Assembly (NCBI GenBank): GCA_938085105.1
Contig: CALKGK010000033.1
Span: forward strand, 1 to 53,075
DNA from: an uncultured Flavobacteriales bacterium
GTDB lineage: Bacteria; Bacteroidota; Bacteroidia; Flavobacteriales_D; Sanyastnellaceae
Direction: 5' to 3'
Length of the DNA stretch: 53,075 nucleotides
Shown here: in pieces, positions 34,953-44,384 of the stretch
Numbering within the stretch: the first letter of the stretch is position 1
How the letters are laid out: each line of letters starts with the position of its first letter
Made by a program: the position numbers and the translations under genes
Notes under the pieces: generated by a model
The model's database searches: none
What the model was told of the DNA's origin: nothing
Seen by the model: only the letters and a program-made list of their open reading frames with translations

Positions 34953-34979
34953 CAAATTTAGTGGGTAATGGATGACCAA
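34953..34979 (-). promoter_or_regulatory. Probable cysS promoter
   Basis: TTTG (34980-34977) and TAAATTTG (34960-34953) on the minus strand, spacer 16 bases, the latter an exact -7 element. Leader of about 8-14 bases to ATG 34938. Confidence 0.45.
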
Positions 34980-35005
34980 AAAAACAAAATTCGTTCTAGG
35001 TTGAA

Positions 35006-35043
35006 CGAAAAAAAACTCCTGCTTCAAAAAAGAAACAGGAGTT
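35006..35043 (-). terminator. Rho-independent terminator after the MORN protein gene
   Basis: Minus-strand stem AACTCCTGTTTC (35043-35032) with GAAGCAGGAGTT (35025-35014), 12 pairs including one wobble, six-base loop of T, followed by a run of T. It starts 20 bases after the gene end and separates it from cysS. Confidence 0.85.
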
Positions 35044-35062
35044 GGTTTAGTGTTAGTTGTTG

Positions 35063-35968
35063 TTACTCTGCTGTAATCACACCAGTACCGATGTATTTAC
35101 CATTTTTATATACTTCGATTCGAATGAGGAGTCCGTCTTTATTGTATCGGTTCCATTTTCCGTTCCACAAGCGTCCATTCTTAAACTCTCCAACTTGGGT
35201 CACTTGCATGTCTGTATTGTACATGGTGTTGAACCCATTTGGTCTAAAGCTAATGGCTTCGTTGGTTTGAGCGGGTTTTGTTTCTTCAGATTCCTCCTCA
35301 AGTTCTTCTTTGTTCGCTTTTGGAGTTTCTTTTGCTTGAGGTCGGGTGGCCTGACGGTCGTAGGTTTTTATTGAGCCTTCTTTCAGCACACCATCATTCA
35401 ATGTTTTTTCTTCTTTCAATCGCCCATCAGGGAAATAGCGCTTCATTACGCCTTGCTCTTTTCCGTTGATGATTTCGACCTCGAGTTCTACTTGACCGTT
35501 GTCGTGGTAGTAGTACTGCTTACCATTTCGTTTTCCACTATCGGCAAAAAAGAATCGCTGTTGCAATTCACCGTTTTCATAGTAGCGTTCGAAGTTGCCC
35601 ACGTTTTTATTGCGCTGCCAAGTTCCTTTTTCTTCGAGTTGAGCGTTTTCATAATAGATGGCATAAGGTCCAAAGGGCTTGTTTGCATCGTAGGTGATTT
35701 CGCTTCTCAATACTCCAGAAGGGTAGAATTTCTTCCAAACGCCTTCTTTTTTATTGTCTCGATAGAGTCCTTCTTCAACGGTAGCATCAGGCTGAAATCC
35801 CCCATCGGGCACCATGTACCCTTTGATCATCCAATAACCTTGCTTCTGTCCGTTCTCATCCACATGATTGTATCCTTCATCTCCATTGGCCCATCCGATG
35901 GTGCCAACGAGCATGAATATCCAAGTGAGGAGGACGTATTGTTTGAGTTGTGTTTGACGTACTAACAT
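35063..35968 (-). CDS. Secreted MORN/YwqK-repeat protein
   Basis: 301 residues. Signal peptide (LLTWIFMLVGTIGWA|NGD) and then a chain of about eight MORN-like turns of roughly 22 residues: GLYRDNKKEGVWKKFYPSGV, AIYYENAQLEEKGTWQ, RYYENGELQQRFF, YYYHDNGQVELEV, KRYFPDGRLKEEK. A Lys/Glu-rich linker (about 205-235) precedes a last repeat (WNGKWNRYNKDGLLI). Database names that call such proteins an antitoxin come from the YwqK family and carry no meaning here. Likely an envelope or surface protein of unknown role. It has its own strong terminator. Confidence 0.8.
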   Translation of the reverse strand: MLVRQTQLKQYVLLTWIFMLVGTIGWANGDEGYNHVDENGQKQGYWMIKGYMVPDGGFQPDATVEEGLYRDNKKEGVWKKFYPSGVLRSEITYDANKPFGPYAIYYENAQLEEKGTWQRNKNVGNFERYYENGELQQRFFFADSGKRNGKQYYYHDNGQVELEVEIINGKEQGVMKRYFPDGRLKEEKTLNDGVLKEGSIKTYDRQATRPQAKETPKANKEELEEESEETKPAQTNEAISFRPNGFNTMYNTDMQVTQVGEFKNGRLWNGKWNRYNKDGLLIRIEVYKNGKYIGTGVITAE

Positions 35969-36026
35969 AGGAATTGATTAAGCTAAGTTCCTTTCTTGTA
36001 CGCTTTGTCCTACGAAATGGTTTCAA

Positions 36027-36980
36027 TCATTTCTTTTTTTTTGCAATTTCTTTCAGCATGTCCTCAACCATGGTCTCCAAGGTGTATTTGGCCTGCCATC
36101 CCCAGTCATTTTGAGCATGCTCATCATTGATGCTTCCTGGCCAACTATCGGCAATGGCTTGTCGGAAATCGGGTGCGTAGCTGATTTCAAATTCAGGAAT
36201 ATGTACCTTAATTTGATGGGCAATTTCTTCTGGGGTGAAGGAAATTCCTGCGAGGTTGTAAGATGATCGTATCTTGATGTCTTCCTTCGGTGCCTCGGTG
36301 ATGTCGATGGTGGCCTTGATGGCATCTTCCATGTACATCATGGGCAGGCGACTGTCCTTATTCAAGAAAGACTCAAACTTTCCATCTTCCAAGGCTTTGT
36401 AGAAAATGTCGACAGCATAATCGGTGGTTCCTCCTCCTGGAGCGGAGCGGTGACCAATAAGTCCTGGGTAGCGAATACTTCTCACGTCAACGCCCCAACG
36501 ATTGAAATAATACTCGCACCAGCGTTCACCAGCGAGCTTGGAAATGCCGTAAACCGTGCTGGGCTCACAAATGGTGTATTGCGGAGTGTCTTTACTTGGC
36601 GTTGTTGGACCGAAAACGGCGATGCTGCTTGGCCAGAAAATGCGGTCAATCCAGCCTTTTTTTGCATAGTCCAAAACGTTGAACAAGCTGTTCATGTTGA
36701 GGTCCCAAGCCATGTCAGGCTTTTGTTCTCCCGTGGCGCTGAGCATTGCAGCGAGATGATAAACAACTTTAATGTTGTACTTCTTAATGATTTCCCCGAG
36801 AAGTTCCTTGTTCAGAACGTTCAGGATTTCATACGGACCCTCGCTCAAAAGTGGGTCAGTTGCCGGACGAATATCTGCGGCCACCACTTGCTCTACTCCA
36901 AATTGAGCGCGCAGTTGCATGACAAGCTCAATCCCTATTTGCCCAGAGGCACCAATCACTAACATTTTATCCTTCTCCAT
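36027..36980 (-). CDS. L-threonine 3-dehydrogenase, NAD-dependent epimerase (SDR) type
   Basis: 317 residues from ATG 36980, the usual size of the short-chain type. Rossmann motif VIGASGQIG (8-16), catalytic YGISK and nearby Ser in WPSSIAVFG, and the family-specific PGGGTTDYAVDIFYKAL. It should oxidise threonine to 2-amino-3-ketobutyrate; the companion ketobutyrate ligase is not in the window. A general nucleotide-sugar epimerase is less likely because of the GTTDYAV element. The frame is open upstream into the response-regulator gene. A -7 element (36999-37006) supports the chosen start, although ATG 36989 is also possible. Confidence 0.9.
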   Translation of the reverse strand: MEKDKMLVIGASGQIGIELVMQLRAQFGVEQVVAADIRPATDPLLSEGPYEILNVLNKELLGEIIKKYNIKVVYHLAAMLSATGEQKPDMAWDLNMNSLFNVLDYAKKGWIDRIFWPSSIAVFGPTTPSKDTPQYTICEPSTVYGISKLAGERWCEYYFNRWGVDVRSIRYPGLIGHRSAPGGGTTDYAVDIFYKALEDGKFESFLNKDSRLPMMYMEDAIKATIDITEAPKEDIKIRSSYNLAGISFTPEEIAHQIKVHIPEFEISYAPDFRQAIADSWPGSINDEHAQNDWGWQAKYTLETMVEDMLKEIAKKKK

Positions 36981-36998
36981 AGCTATCATTAAGCGTTC

Positions 36999-37006
36999 CA
37001 AAGGTA
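36999..37006 (-). promoter_or_regulatory. -7 element before threonine dehydrogenase
   Basis: TACCTTTG, exact TAnnTTTG, ends 19 bases before ATG 36980 in the short gap after the LytTR regulator. No TTG at -33, so confidence is modest. Confidence 0.35.
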
Positions 37007-37014
37007 CATTTTGA

Positions 37015-37728
37015 TCACAGACTGAGCAACTCTTTAAATCGAACGGCTTGTCTTCTTGAGACCTCAATTTCCCGCTGATCATCCAGCCAAACTTTGAGCC
37101 TGCCGTTGAACCAAGGTTCGATTTTTTGAATTTTTTTTAAGTTGATGATCTCTTGTCGGTTCGCCCTGAAAAAATGCTCGGGGTCCAAGCGTTCTTCCAG
37201 TTGATTCAAAGAGCGCAAAATCATGGGTTTGTGTTGGTCGAAATAAACCCGAGAGTAATTCCCACAGACTTCAAATGAACGAATGTCTTCGATCTTAACC
37301 AGCCAACATTTCTCACCATCTTTCACAAAAACTTGTTGATCACCTTGCAGGTAATCGGTGCTGCTTGGTGGAACACTTGAACTTCTAAGCTCAAGTTTTG
37401 ATATGGCTTTGGCGAGCCGATCTTCCTTGATGGGCTTAAGCAAATAGTCCAAAGCATTGAATTCAAAACTCTTGATGGCAAACTCGTCATAAGCAGTAGT
37501 GAAAATCACTTGGGGAGCAATTTCCAGACTTTCGAGCAGTTCAAAACCATTTTTCCCAGGCATATTGATGTCGAGAAAGAGAAGGTCGGGGTCCAGTTCT
37601 TCAATCATCCGTTCTGCTACTTCGGCGTTTTCAGCTTCTCCCAATATTTCGATTTCGGGGTGAGCTTCGAGCAGCGCTTTCAGTTCTAAGCGCGCCAGTC
37701 TTGAATCTTCAATGATGAGTGCTTTCAT
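37015..37728 (-). CDS. LytTR-family response regulator
   Basis: 237 residues from ATG 37728. Receiver domain 1-115 with Asp53 in FLDINMPGKNG, switch Thr in FTTAYDE and Lys in LLKPIKED. A LytTR DNA-binding domain follows (about 135-237: FVKDGEKCWLVKIEDIRSFE, FFRANRQEIINLKKI, EIEVSRRQAVRFKELL). The ATG overlaps the kinase TGA in the ATGA form, so the pair is translationally coupled. The partner is the LytS-like kinase upstream. Target genes unknown. Confidence 0.93.
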   Translation of the reverse strand: MKALIIEDSRLARLELKALLEAHPEIEILGEAENAEVAERMIEELDPDLLFLDINMPGKNGFELLESLEIAPQVIFTTAYDEFAIKSFEFNALDYLLKPIKEDRLAKAISKLELRSSSVPPSSTDYLQGDQQVFVKDGEKCWLVKIEDIRSFEVCGNYSRVYFDQHKPMILRSLNQLEERLDPEHFFRANRQEIINLKKIQKIEPWFNGRLKVWLDDQREIEVSRRQAVRFKELLSL

Positions 37729-38810
37729 GATTTTTGTTGAATGATAATGGAGGCGATCACCCATTCTCCTTGTTGACGAATGGAGAAGGAGGCGCGATCT
37801 CCGTGAATGAGCTTCAGCCTACGATGAATGTTTTCTACACCGATGCCGTTGTTTTCTTTGGTTCTCTCGGGACTTTTAAGTCGTCCACTGTTCTTCACTT
37901 CCAAGTGCAGTGCAGTACCCTCAATTTTTGCGGTGATGATGACATCGCCACCCTGAGGTAAATGAGCAATTCCATGCTTTACGCTGTTTTCAGCCAAAAT
38001 CTGAAGGGTCATGGGCGGCACCAGGACGTTCAAAGACTCCTCACTCGCGGTGATTCGGTAGCGCAAGCGATCTTCGAACTGAATGTCGCACAATTCCAAA
38101 AACTGCTCTACGATTTCGAGCTCCTGCTTTAGTTCCACCTCTTGAGTTTTGAGGTAGTTCATGGAATAGCGCAAGATGTCTGAAAGGTGAGTAATCATTT
38201 CCCGTGAGCGCGGCACATCCTCCAAAGTAAGCGCTCGAATATTATTGAGGGCGTTGAACATGAAGTGAGGATTGATTTGCGCTTTCAGTAAATTGAGTTG
38301 TGCTGTTTTTGCTTCTGCTTCAAGCTTATATTTCTCGACCCGGGAGGCTTGTCCAATTTGAATAAAGTGATAACTGAAGTAGAGAATGTTCCAAAGAAAG
38401 ATAACAACAAAAGTATTGATCCACTGGGCCAATGCATTGCTCCAAGTGAAGTTTTCAGGTTCATTTAATAGGTAGAGTGCAGCATAGTAAAAACTCAAAA
38501 AAGAGGCGGTCCAAACGATGCTTACACAAAAGCTACCAAGAATAGCGGGGAGCATTATTTGAAAGGGCGGACGCTCAATCCATCGCTTTGATTTGATGTA
38601 GTTGCGGTAGGCAGAACTCAAAGCAAATCCGCTCAAAAATGCGAAAACAGCACTGGCCACAGAAATCAAAATCGGCGCGCCCCTCAATACGTTGAAGGTG
38701 AGCGCAAGGGCAAAGAAGCCAATCCAACCGACGAGTTGTGCAACCCAAAATCGTCTGTTTTCTTCTTCTCGTGCCTCTTCAGGACGAATATTTAAAGGGC
38801 CTTGATCCAA
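37725..38810 (-). CDS. LytS-like sensor histidine kinase
   Basis: 361 residues. Four membrane segments (about 22-42, 47-68, 87-113, 130-152) with short loops, a coiled-coil linker, then a His_kinase domain with His182 in INPHFMFNALNNIRAL, and an ATPase domain with AENSVKHGI and NNGIGVENIHRRL. The start is not certain: the only candidate near the right place is TTG 38810, which overlaps the end of the upstream hydrolase gene by 19 bases; no ATG is available. Operon with the LytTR regulator. Confidence 0.85.
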   Translation of the reverse strand: MDQGPLNIRPEEAREEENRRFWVAQLVGWIGFFALALTFNVLRGAPILISVASAVFAFLSGFALSSAYRNYIKSKRWIERPPFQIMLPAILGSFCVSIVWTASFLSFYYAALYLLNEPENFTWSNALAQWINTFVVIFLWNILYFSYHFIQIGQASRVEKYKLEAEAKTAQLNLLKAQINPHFMFNALNNIRALTLEDVPRSREMITHLSDILRYSMNYLKTQEVELKQELEIVEQFLELCDIQFEDRLRYRITASEESLNVLVPPMTLQILAENSVKHGIAHLPQGGDVIITAKIEGTALHLEVKNSGRLKSPERTKENNGIGVENIHRRLKLIHGDRASFSIRQQGEWVIASIIIQQKS

Positions 38811-40189
38811 GTAGTGATGTTTTTGAGGGTGAATTCTGAAATACTGATCTCAATCTTACCATACTCACTCAATGCTCCACTCAGCGATGGTTGAAATAGA
38901 TGGTTGTGTTGTTTCAGTGCTACGATTTTATAGTTGTCGTTTCGGGCTCTTCTCAAAGCAAATTCAATGGCGTTGAGGTTCGAGGCCGCTTCTACTTGAG
39001 TGTCCACAGTCCCATTCAATGCTAGCACAGGGCAGCGCACACGCTTCCAGTCTTCTGATGGGTCGTGAGAAAGGAAAAAACGCATCCACGCAGTGTTCAA
39101 AGAGCGATCGTACGTTTCCAAGGCTGAATCAATTCCTCCCATGTTGGCCACCACGCCCGCTGGAGCTTTCTCAATCAAATAATTGCGAAGTGCATTTCTC
39201 GTTGCTCCTTGGTCTTTTTCAGTAAGCACAATTTCACACATGCCCATAATAAAATCGGCCTGCTTTTGGGCACTTTCTTCACCCATGCCCTCTGCGATCA
39301 TCATGGCCTTGTTTTGCTTTTCGAGAATTCTTCTCCCATCAATTCCGGGTCCCGCCAATGAAATCACAAAGTCCACGTCCGGATTATCTGCTGCAACCAT
39401 GGCTGCAATAAGACCGCCTTCACTATGGCCCAAAAGACCAACCTTCCGAGATGCATGTTCCTTTTTCGATTTGAAAAAAGCGATGATGGCCTTCACGTCT
39501 TCCGCAAAGTCGATGCTGGTGGCCGAAGAAAAATCTCCTGTGCTTTTCCCCACTCCACGATCGTCATATCGAAAAGAGGCAATGTTTGCTTTTGCGAGGT
39601 GATCAGCCAAAACCCAAAACGGTTCGTGACCAAGGATTTCTTCATTTCGGTTTTGCGGACCACTTCCACTAATCATTATAACCAAGGGCGCATTGTTGTC
39701 TTCGTTTTGAGGTAAACTCAAGGTTCCGTTCAAGGAAACACCGGCAGCCGTGCTTTCAATGCTAAAATCTTCGCTAGCATAGGTGAAAGGAGCGCTAGGA
39801 GTTTGTGGAAAAACTTTTTTGACTGGGGCGATGGCTTCTCGACCCATTTCAAGCTCGTATCGGGTTCCGTATTGGACCACAGTTCCTCGCAGACTTTCTT
39901 TGCTGGTTTTCGGAAACTCCATCACAAGATCAATTTCCTCCATTTTTAAGGTGAGCGTACCAGCTTCAAATGCTACTTGGCTGAATGGGTCCTCTCCTTC
40001 GTGCTGGTCTGGACTCCTCATCCAAGCCTTGCCATCTTCTTGAAGCCTTAACTCCAAGCGGATGGTTGTTACAGAAAGATCCAAGGCTCCATACCACTGA
40101 CCACAAATAGCTGCGGGCAAATTTTGATTTTGAGCTTGAACGGACATCAGCCCGAAAAAGAAAAGCAAGAATAGAAATGAGCGCATCAT
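38792..40189 (-). CDS. Exported alpha/beta hydrolase
   Basis: 465 residues. Signal peptide ends LMSVQA|QNQN with Gln at the mature N-terminus. Residues about 25-130 form a beta-rich domain seen in similar Bacteroidota hydrolases. The hydrolase fold runs about 145-460: oxyanion region ISGSGPQNRNE, RYDDRGVGKSTG, nucleophile elbow GLLGHSEGGLIAA (Ser near 254), acid likely in LNGTVDTQVEA, and His in LKQHNHLFQ. It probably acts on an ester or acyl peptide in the periplasm; substrate unknown. Upstream of the LytS/LytR-like pair, whose first gene it overlaps, so they may be co-transcribed. Confidence 0.88.
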   Translation of the reverse strand: MMRSFLFLLFFFGLMSVQAQNQNLPAAICGQWYGALDLSVTTIRLELRLQEDGKAWMRSPDQHEGEDPFSQVAFEAGTLTLKMEEIDLVMEFPKTSKESLRGTVVQYGTRYELEMGREAIAPVKKVFPQTPSAPFTYASEDFSIESTAAGVSLNGTLSLPQNEDNNAPLVIMISGSGPQNRNEEILGHEPFWVLADHLAKANIASFRYDDRGVGKSTGDFSSATSIDFAEDVKAIIAFFKSKKEHASRKVGLLGHSEGGLIAAMVAADNPDVDFVISLAGPGIDGRRILEKQNKAMMIAEGMGEESAQKQADFIMGMCEIVLTEKDQGATRNALRNYLIEKAPAGVVANMGGIDSALETYDRSLNTAWMRFFLSHDPSEDWKRVRCPVLALNGTVDTQVEAASNLNAIEFALRRARNDNYKIVALKQHNHLFQPSLSGALSEYGKIEISISEFTLKNITTWIKAL

Positions 40190-40358
40190 GGCCTTTAGTT
40201 TTTGCTAAGATAAACGGAGAAAGGCGCATTTGGTGAAAAATTGGACGAATGGAGATGAAAGCGGATAAATGGAAGGATTCCCATCAATGTGCAAAAGTCT
40301 TTACCAGAATTGGTGATTTCTATGCGGAAATTTCAAAAATTGCGACAAACCTGCAAAT

Positions 40359-40892
40359 GTGATCCTGAGTTTATTAAAATCCGGGGGAAATTATTCTGAA
40401 TTGTCGCCAAAAGAATACCAAGAGGTGTTCGAGCAATTCTATGATAATATCCGAGCTTACATCTATTTTAAGTGTTCTGACCAAGATTTGGCGGAGGACT
40501 TGGCTCAGGATACCTTTATCAAATTGTGGGAAAACAGAGCTAAAATCGACCGCTCAACCGTGAAATCCTACCTCTATACGATTGCAGGAAACCTCACAAT
40601 CAACTACCTTAAGCGTCAGCAACTCAAATACAAATTCATCAATCAGGCGGAGCAAGGAAAGGAAAAATCCAACCCGGAGTTTATTCTGGAGATGAAAGAA
40701 TACGAGGCCAAATTGGAGCGAGTGATTGCAACGATGCCAGAGGGAAGTAGAGAGGTCTTTTTGATGAACCGACTGGAAGATATCAAGTACAAAGACATTG
40801 CAGAACGTCTCGGCATTAGTGTGAAAGCGGTGGAAAAACGCATGAGTAAGGCCATTAAAATTATCCGCGACTCCTTGGGCGTGGACATTTAA
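40359..40892 (+). CDS. ECF RNA polymerase sigma factor
   Basis: 177 residues from GTG 40359; an overlapping ATG at 40357 is out of frame. Region 2 (about 20-85) has SDQDLAEDLAQDTFIKLWE, and region 4 (about 120-172) has MPEGSREVFLMNRLEDIKYK and IAERLGISVKAVEKRMSKAI. This matches the Bacteroidota ECF group that works with FecR anti-sigma factors and TonB receptors. It heads a unit with the receptor (3 bases later), DUF4249 lipoprotein and fecR. The 169-base region before it holds no match to TAnnTTTG with a good -33. Confidence 0.93.
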   Translation: MILSLLKSGGNYSELSPKEYQEVFEQFYDNIRAYIYFKCSDQDLAEDLAQDTFIKLWENRAKIDRSTVKSYLYTIAGNLTINYLKRQQLKYKFINQAEQGKEKSNPEFILEMKEYEAKLERVIATMPEGSREVFLMNRLEDIKYKDIAERLGISVKAVEKRMSKAIKIIRDSLGVDI

Positions 40893-40895
40893 ACC

Positions 40896-43574
40896 ATGAG
40901 AAATATCGGGCTCGTCTTTCTGCTTTTACTTTTTTCAAGCTTGCTTTTCGCATCGCCCACTACTTCTTTTTTCCCTCAAGAAGTACTACAATCTTCTTCA
41001 CCAAACATCAGCGCATCTTTTGAAGATGTTCCCTTGAACCGAGTGCTGAGATCGCTCCAAAAAGAGTTTGGATACTCCTTTGCTTATGACGGAAAAGCAC
41101 TTAAAAGCTTCTCTGTGAGCGCAGATTTTGAGAATGCTTCGATTACCGAGGTGCTGGATGAGCTTTGCTACCCTCGAGGGCTGAACTATGAAAACGTGGG
41201 TGGGACATTTGTTATTTTCAGACAAGAAAAGTCATTGGTTCCATCGAAAACGAGTCCGACCAGAACAAATTTTACGGTAGAAGGCCGAATTCTCGATGCC
41301 AATAGTTTGGAGCCCCTTCCTTTTGCTAATGTGCGTGAAAAGGGAGAACAATTGGGGGCGTCGAGCAATGTGGAAGGGTATTTTCAACTGTTCAATGTAA
41401 GTAGCGATACGGCTCAAATTGTGATTAGCTATATTGGCTACCACACCAAGAATTATCGGATTCAAGCAGGGGATGAAAAAGGGGCCATTCAAATTTTACT
41501 GAATCGGGATGAAGGATTGCTTCCAGAGGTTACGGTCTTATCTGATTTGGGGGAGGTAATAAGCACCGGTGAACTTCCGGGGATATATAGCCTCAACATG
41601 AATGTGATGGAGGTGCTTCCGAACATCGGAGAGAATGATGTCGTTCGGTCGTTCCAGCTTTTACCGGGCATTTCTGCTACCACAGAAAGCAGCGCAGAAT
41701 TTCACGTTCGGGGTGGCGCTTCCGATGAGAATCTCCTTTTGTTGGACGGCTTCACATTGTATCACGTAGATCATTTTTACGGACTCTTCAGTGGTTTCAA
41801 TTCCAACAGCATCAAAAATGCTCGAATTCACAAGGGAGTACTGAGCGCAGAATATGGAGGGAGAGGAAGTGCTGTGCTCGAACTAACCGCGAAAAACGGA
41901 AACTTGCTGAGACCAAACACACGCGTAGATCTCAGTTTAATGAGTCTTTCAGCGCTCATCGAGAGCCCGATTTTGGACCAACAAGCGTCCATGATGCTCT
42001 CTTTTCGCCGTTCCTTTTCCGATGTAGTCTTCTCACCCTTGTATCAATCCCTCTTCAATAATGTTTACGAGCGAAGCATTCAAAGCAGCGACCGCGCTTC
42101 TGTTGACCCTTTCAGCGAAACACCTCCCAGTTTTTATTTTTACGACCTGCATTTTAAGGTAGGTTTTGAGACGAGCCAAAAAGACCGATTCGCTTTGAGC
42201 TTTTTTTCAGGGCAGGATCAGTTGGACTTGAGTTATGAAGATCTCAGTTCAGACGCAAGACTTCGAGTGCAGTACAACGATCTCAGTGAATGGGGAAACC
42301 TTGGGGTGAGTGGTAAATGGAGCAGACAATGGCGTCCAGATCATTTCACAAAGGCCACCCTCGGTTATTCTTCCTATCAAAGTGCTCTTTTCGGTTTTGA
42401 TGTTCAAGACAATCGATTCATAGGGTTTGTGGATACGGTTTTCTTCGATCGAAATACCCGCTTGGACGATGCTACTTTTCGTCTAGATCACACCTGGAAC
42501 CAAGAGCATCATGAGGTGAAAGCAGGTTTTCATCTCACCAACTATTCCATCGATAATCAAAGCTTGAATGAGGGAAGGAGTGGGGCTGGGCAAGAAGGCA
42601 GTGCTCAATTGTTTTCCCTGTACGGACAAGATTCCTGGAAGAAAAGTGAGCACTTTGAAGTATTGGGAGGTTGGAGGTTGAACGCTTATTCACGGCGGGA
42701 GGGAATCAGCATCAATCCTCGTCTTTTGCTGAAGTGGATGCCGAAGCAAAATTGGGAGTGGCGAGCAGGTCTTGGAGTGAATGAGCAGTTCATCAGAAGA
42801 GTGCAAAGGCAAAATTTGTTGCTCAATACCTCAGATCAATGGACCCTAGCCTCAGGAGATGAGGGGGTACCTTCGCTTCGGTCTCGTCAAATTACCGCAG
42901 GTTTTTCTTGGTCGAAAGCATCATGGAAGTTAGAAGTGGATGGTTTTTGGGTGATGAAAGAAGGTGTGGTGGAAGATGTGCAGTTGCTGAACGGACTCAC
43001 ACCACCACTCAGCAACCAGGACTATTTATTTGGGGAAGGAATGGTACTGGGAGGAGAGCTTCTATTAAAAAGGGAAAAGGGCCGACACAATGCTTGGTTG
43101 GCTTACACATTGAGCTACAACCAAAACGATTTTCAACTCCCCGCGGATGACTTTATACCCGCTCGCTTTCTAGAAACACACGAGTTGAAGGCCGTTTATC
43201 TGTTTCGATCTGGTCCGTGGAAGGCTTCCGCAATTTGGGTCTATGGTAGTGGTATTCCAACAACGCATTATCTCGGCAATTACGATGTGAGTTTGCTTCC
43301 CAACCAAACGAGTAATTGGCCCGGGTTCGGCGCTGTATTGGGAGATCGACTGCCTGCCTATCATCGTTTGGACCTCAGCGTAGATTATGCTTTTTCTGTG
43401 GGAGGAGCCAATGTTTTTGCCGGACTCTCGTGCTTTAATGTCTATGATCGGCTCAATGTGAGGGATCAACAGTTTTATGTTTCCGGACTCACTCAAGACG
43501 GTTTGAGCGTGGAATTGAGTCAACTCGCTTACCTCGGGTTTACCCCATCCATTCAAATTTCTGTGCAATGGTAA
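40896..43574 (+). CDS. TonB-dependent outer-membrane receptor with N-terminal signalling (STN) domain
   Basis: 892 residues. Signal peptide about 1-20; STN domain about 37-107 (SFEDVPLNRVLRSLQKEFG, DELCYPRGLNYENVGGTFVI), the part that talks to a FecR anti-sigma; carboxypeptidase-regulatory domain about 125-205 (VEGRILDANSLEPLPFANV); plug about 220-335 (VRSFQLLPGISATTESSAEF, FHVRGGASDENLLLLDGFTL); then a 22-strand-type barrel ending TPSIQISVQW. The substrate cannot be read. Lies between the sigma factor and a DUF4249 lipoprotein whose ATG overlaps its end by 7 bases, so all three are one unit. Confidence 0.93.
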   Translation: MRNIGLVFLLLLFSSLLFASPTTSFFPQEVLQSSSPNISASFEDVPLNRVLRSLQKEFGYSFAYDGKALKSFSVSADFENASITEVLDELCYPRGLNYENVGGTFVIFRQEKSLVPSKTSPTRTNFTVEGRILDANSLEPLPFANVREKGEQLGASSNVEGYFQLFNVSSDTAQIVISYIGYHTKNYRIQAGDEKGAIQILLNRDEGLLPEVTVLSDLGEVISTGELPGIYSLNMNVMEVLPNIGENDVVRSFQLLPGISATTESSAEFHVRGGASDENLLLLDGFTLYHVDHFYGLFSGFNSNSIKNARIHKGVLSAEYGGRGSAVLELTAKNGNLLRPNTRVDLSLMSLSALIESPILDQQASMMLSFRRSFSDVVFSPLYQSLFNNVYERSIQSSDRASVDPFSETPPSFYFYDLHFKVGFETSQKDRFALSFFSGQDQLDLSYEDLSSDARLRVQYNDLSEWGNLGVSGKWSRQWRPDHFTKATLGYSSYQSALFGFDVQDNRFIGFVDTVFFDRNTRLDDATFRLDHTWNQEHHEVKAGFHLTNYSIDNQSLNEGRSGAGQEGSAQLFSLYGQDSWKKSEHFEVLGGWRLNAYSRREGISINPRLLLKWMPKQNWEWRAGLGVNEQFIRRVQRQNLLLNTSDQWTLASGDEGVPSLRSRQITAGFSWSKASWKLEVDGFWVMKEGVVEDVQLLNGLTPPLSNQDYLFGEGMVLGGELLLKREKGRHNAWLAYTLSYNQNDFQLPADDFIPARFLETHELKAVYLFRSGPWKASAIWVYGSGIPTTHYLGNYDVSLLPNQTSNWPGFGAVLGDRLPAYHRLDLSVDYAFSVGGANVFAGLSCFNVYDRLNVRDQQFYVSGLTQDGLSVELSQLAYLGFTPSIQISVQW

Positions 43575-44326
43575 GGTCGTTTAAACATAGCGTCTATTTG
43601 TGCTTCTTGCTTCTTCTTTTAGGGTCATGTGAAGGGAGTATGAACGATGACAGTGAACAGTGGCTTGTGGTGAACGGAGTTTTGCTGGCGAATGAATCCG
43701 TGGTATTGGACATTGCTTATCTGGAGGATATGCGCACTCCGCAAATTGAAAGAGCTTATCTAGAGTCTGAAGGCGGACAAACCATTCCTCTGCAGTTGAT
43801 CGATGGTCAACTTCGTGGTGATGAAAATGATTTTATTTCAGCGAATACCCTGTACACTCTTGAGATTTTGGCCGAAAAGCGAAATACCAGCGCGCGTATT
43901 GAAGTACCTCCCCAGTTGGAAATTAACCAAGTTTCTGCACAGGTGATCCCCATTGATGAGGCTTCCACCGGACAACCTATTTTCACCGTGCTTTGGCAGA
44001 ATAACATCGGTACAACACAATTGCTGGTGTTGGAAGAAGAATCTGGAATTGATATTCCGTTTACCGTTCCATCGGGTCAATTTTCGAGTTCGTTCAACGG
44101 ACCTGTCCCTGGGCAAGGAGCAACCTTGTTCGATACGGATTTTGAGTTTTACGGGGAACACAATTTGCTCATTTATGCCGTTCCAGAGAGCTACGAAGAA
44201 GCATTTTTTTATCGTCCAGATCCTTTGAATGGCGCACTCAATGCCTTTCCTGATAACGTTTATAACGGTTCGGGATTCATCTATGGTGCAACCAAAATCG
44301 AAATACCATTAACAATAAGTCCTTAA
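43568..44326 (+). CDS. DUF4249 lipoprotein
   Basis: 252 residues. Signal peptide with lipobox LLLLLGSC (Cys near 21), then a beta-rich domain (WLVVNGVLLANESVVLDIAY, LESEGGQTIPLQLIDGQL, ISANTLYTLEILAEKRNTSA). DUF4249 lipoproteins usually sit next to TonB-dependent receptors and may play the surface-lid role that SusD plays for SusC, but this is inference. The start overlaps the receptor gene by 7 bases (ATGGTAA), indicating translational coupling. The end is followed by a GGTAGGG motif before fecR. Confidence 0.88.
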   Translation: MVRSFKHSVYLCFLLLLLGSCEGSMNDDSEQWLVVNGVLLANESVVLDIAYLEDMRTPQIERAYLESEGGQTIPLQLIDGQLRGDENDFISANTLYTLEILAEKRNTSARIEVPPQLEINQVSAQVIPIDEASTGQPIFTVLWQNNIGTTQLLVLEEESGIDIPFTVPSGQFSSSFNGPVPGQGATLFDTDFEFYGEHNLLIYAVPESYEEAFFYRPDPLNGALNAFPDNVYNGSGFIYGATKIEIPLTISP

Positions 44327-44327
44327 T

Positions 44328-44372
44328 GAGGTAGGGGAGTGATCGTCCTGCTTGTATTTAAGCCGTATAAGA
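44328..44372 (+). promoter_or_regulatory. Possible ECF-type promoter or control site before fecR
   Basis: GAGGTAGGGGAG (44328-44339) followed by CGTATAAGA (44364-44372). The same two words recur after fecR (45226-45259). Similar AGGGG...CGTxxTA-like pairs precede ECF-controlled genes in Bacteroidota, but the spacing (25 bases) is wide. It may be autoregulation of fecR by the sigma factor. Confidence 0.3.
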
Positions 44373-44384
44373 CAATATCGCGAA

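Noticed and set aside
35063-35968. Toxin-antitoxin system component (YwqK label)
   Set aside because: The protein has a signal peptide and MORN-like turns, no toxin gene is adjacent, so the label would mislead.
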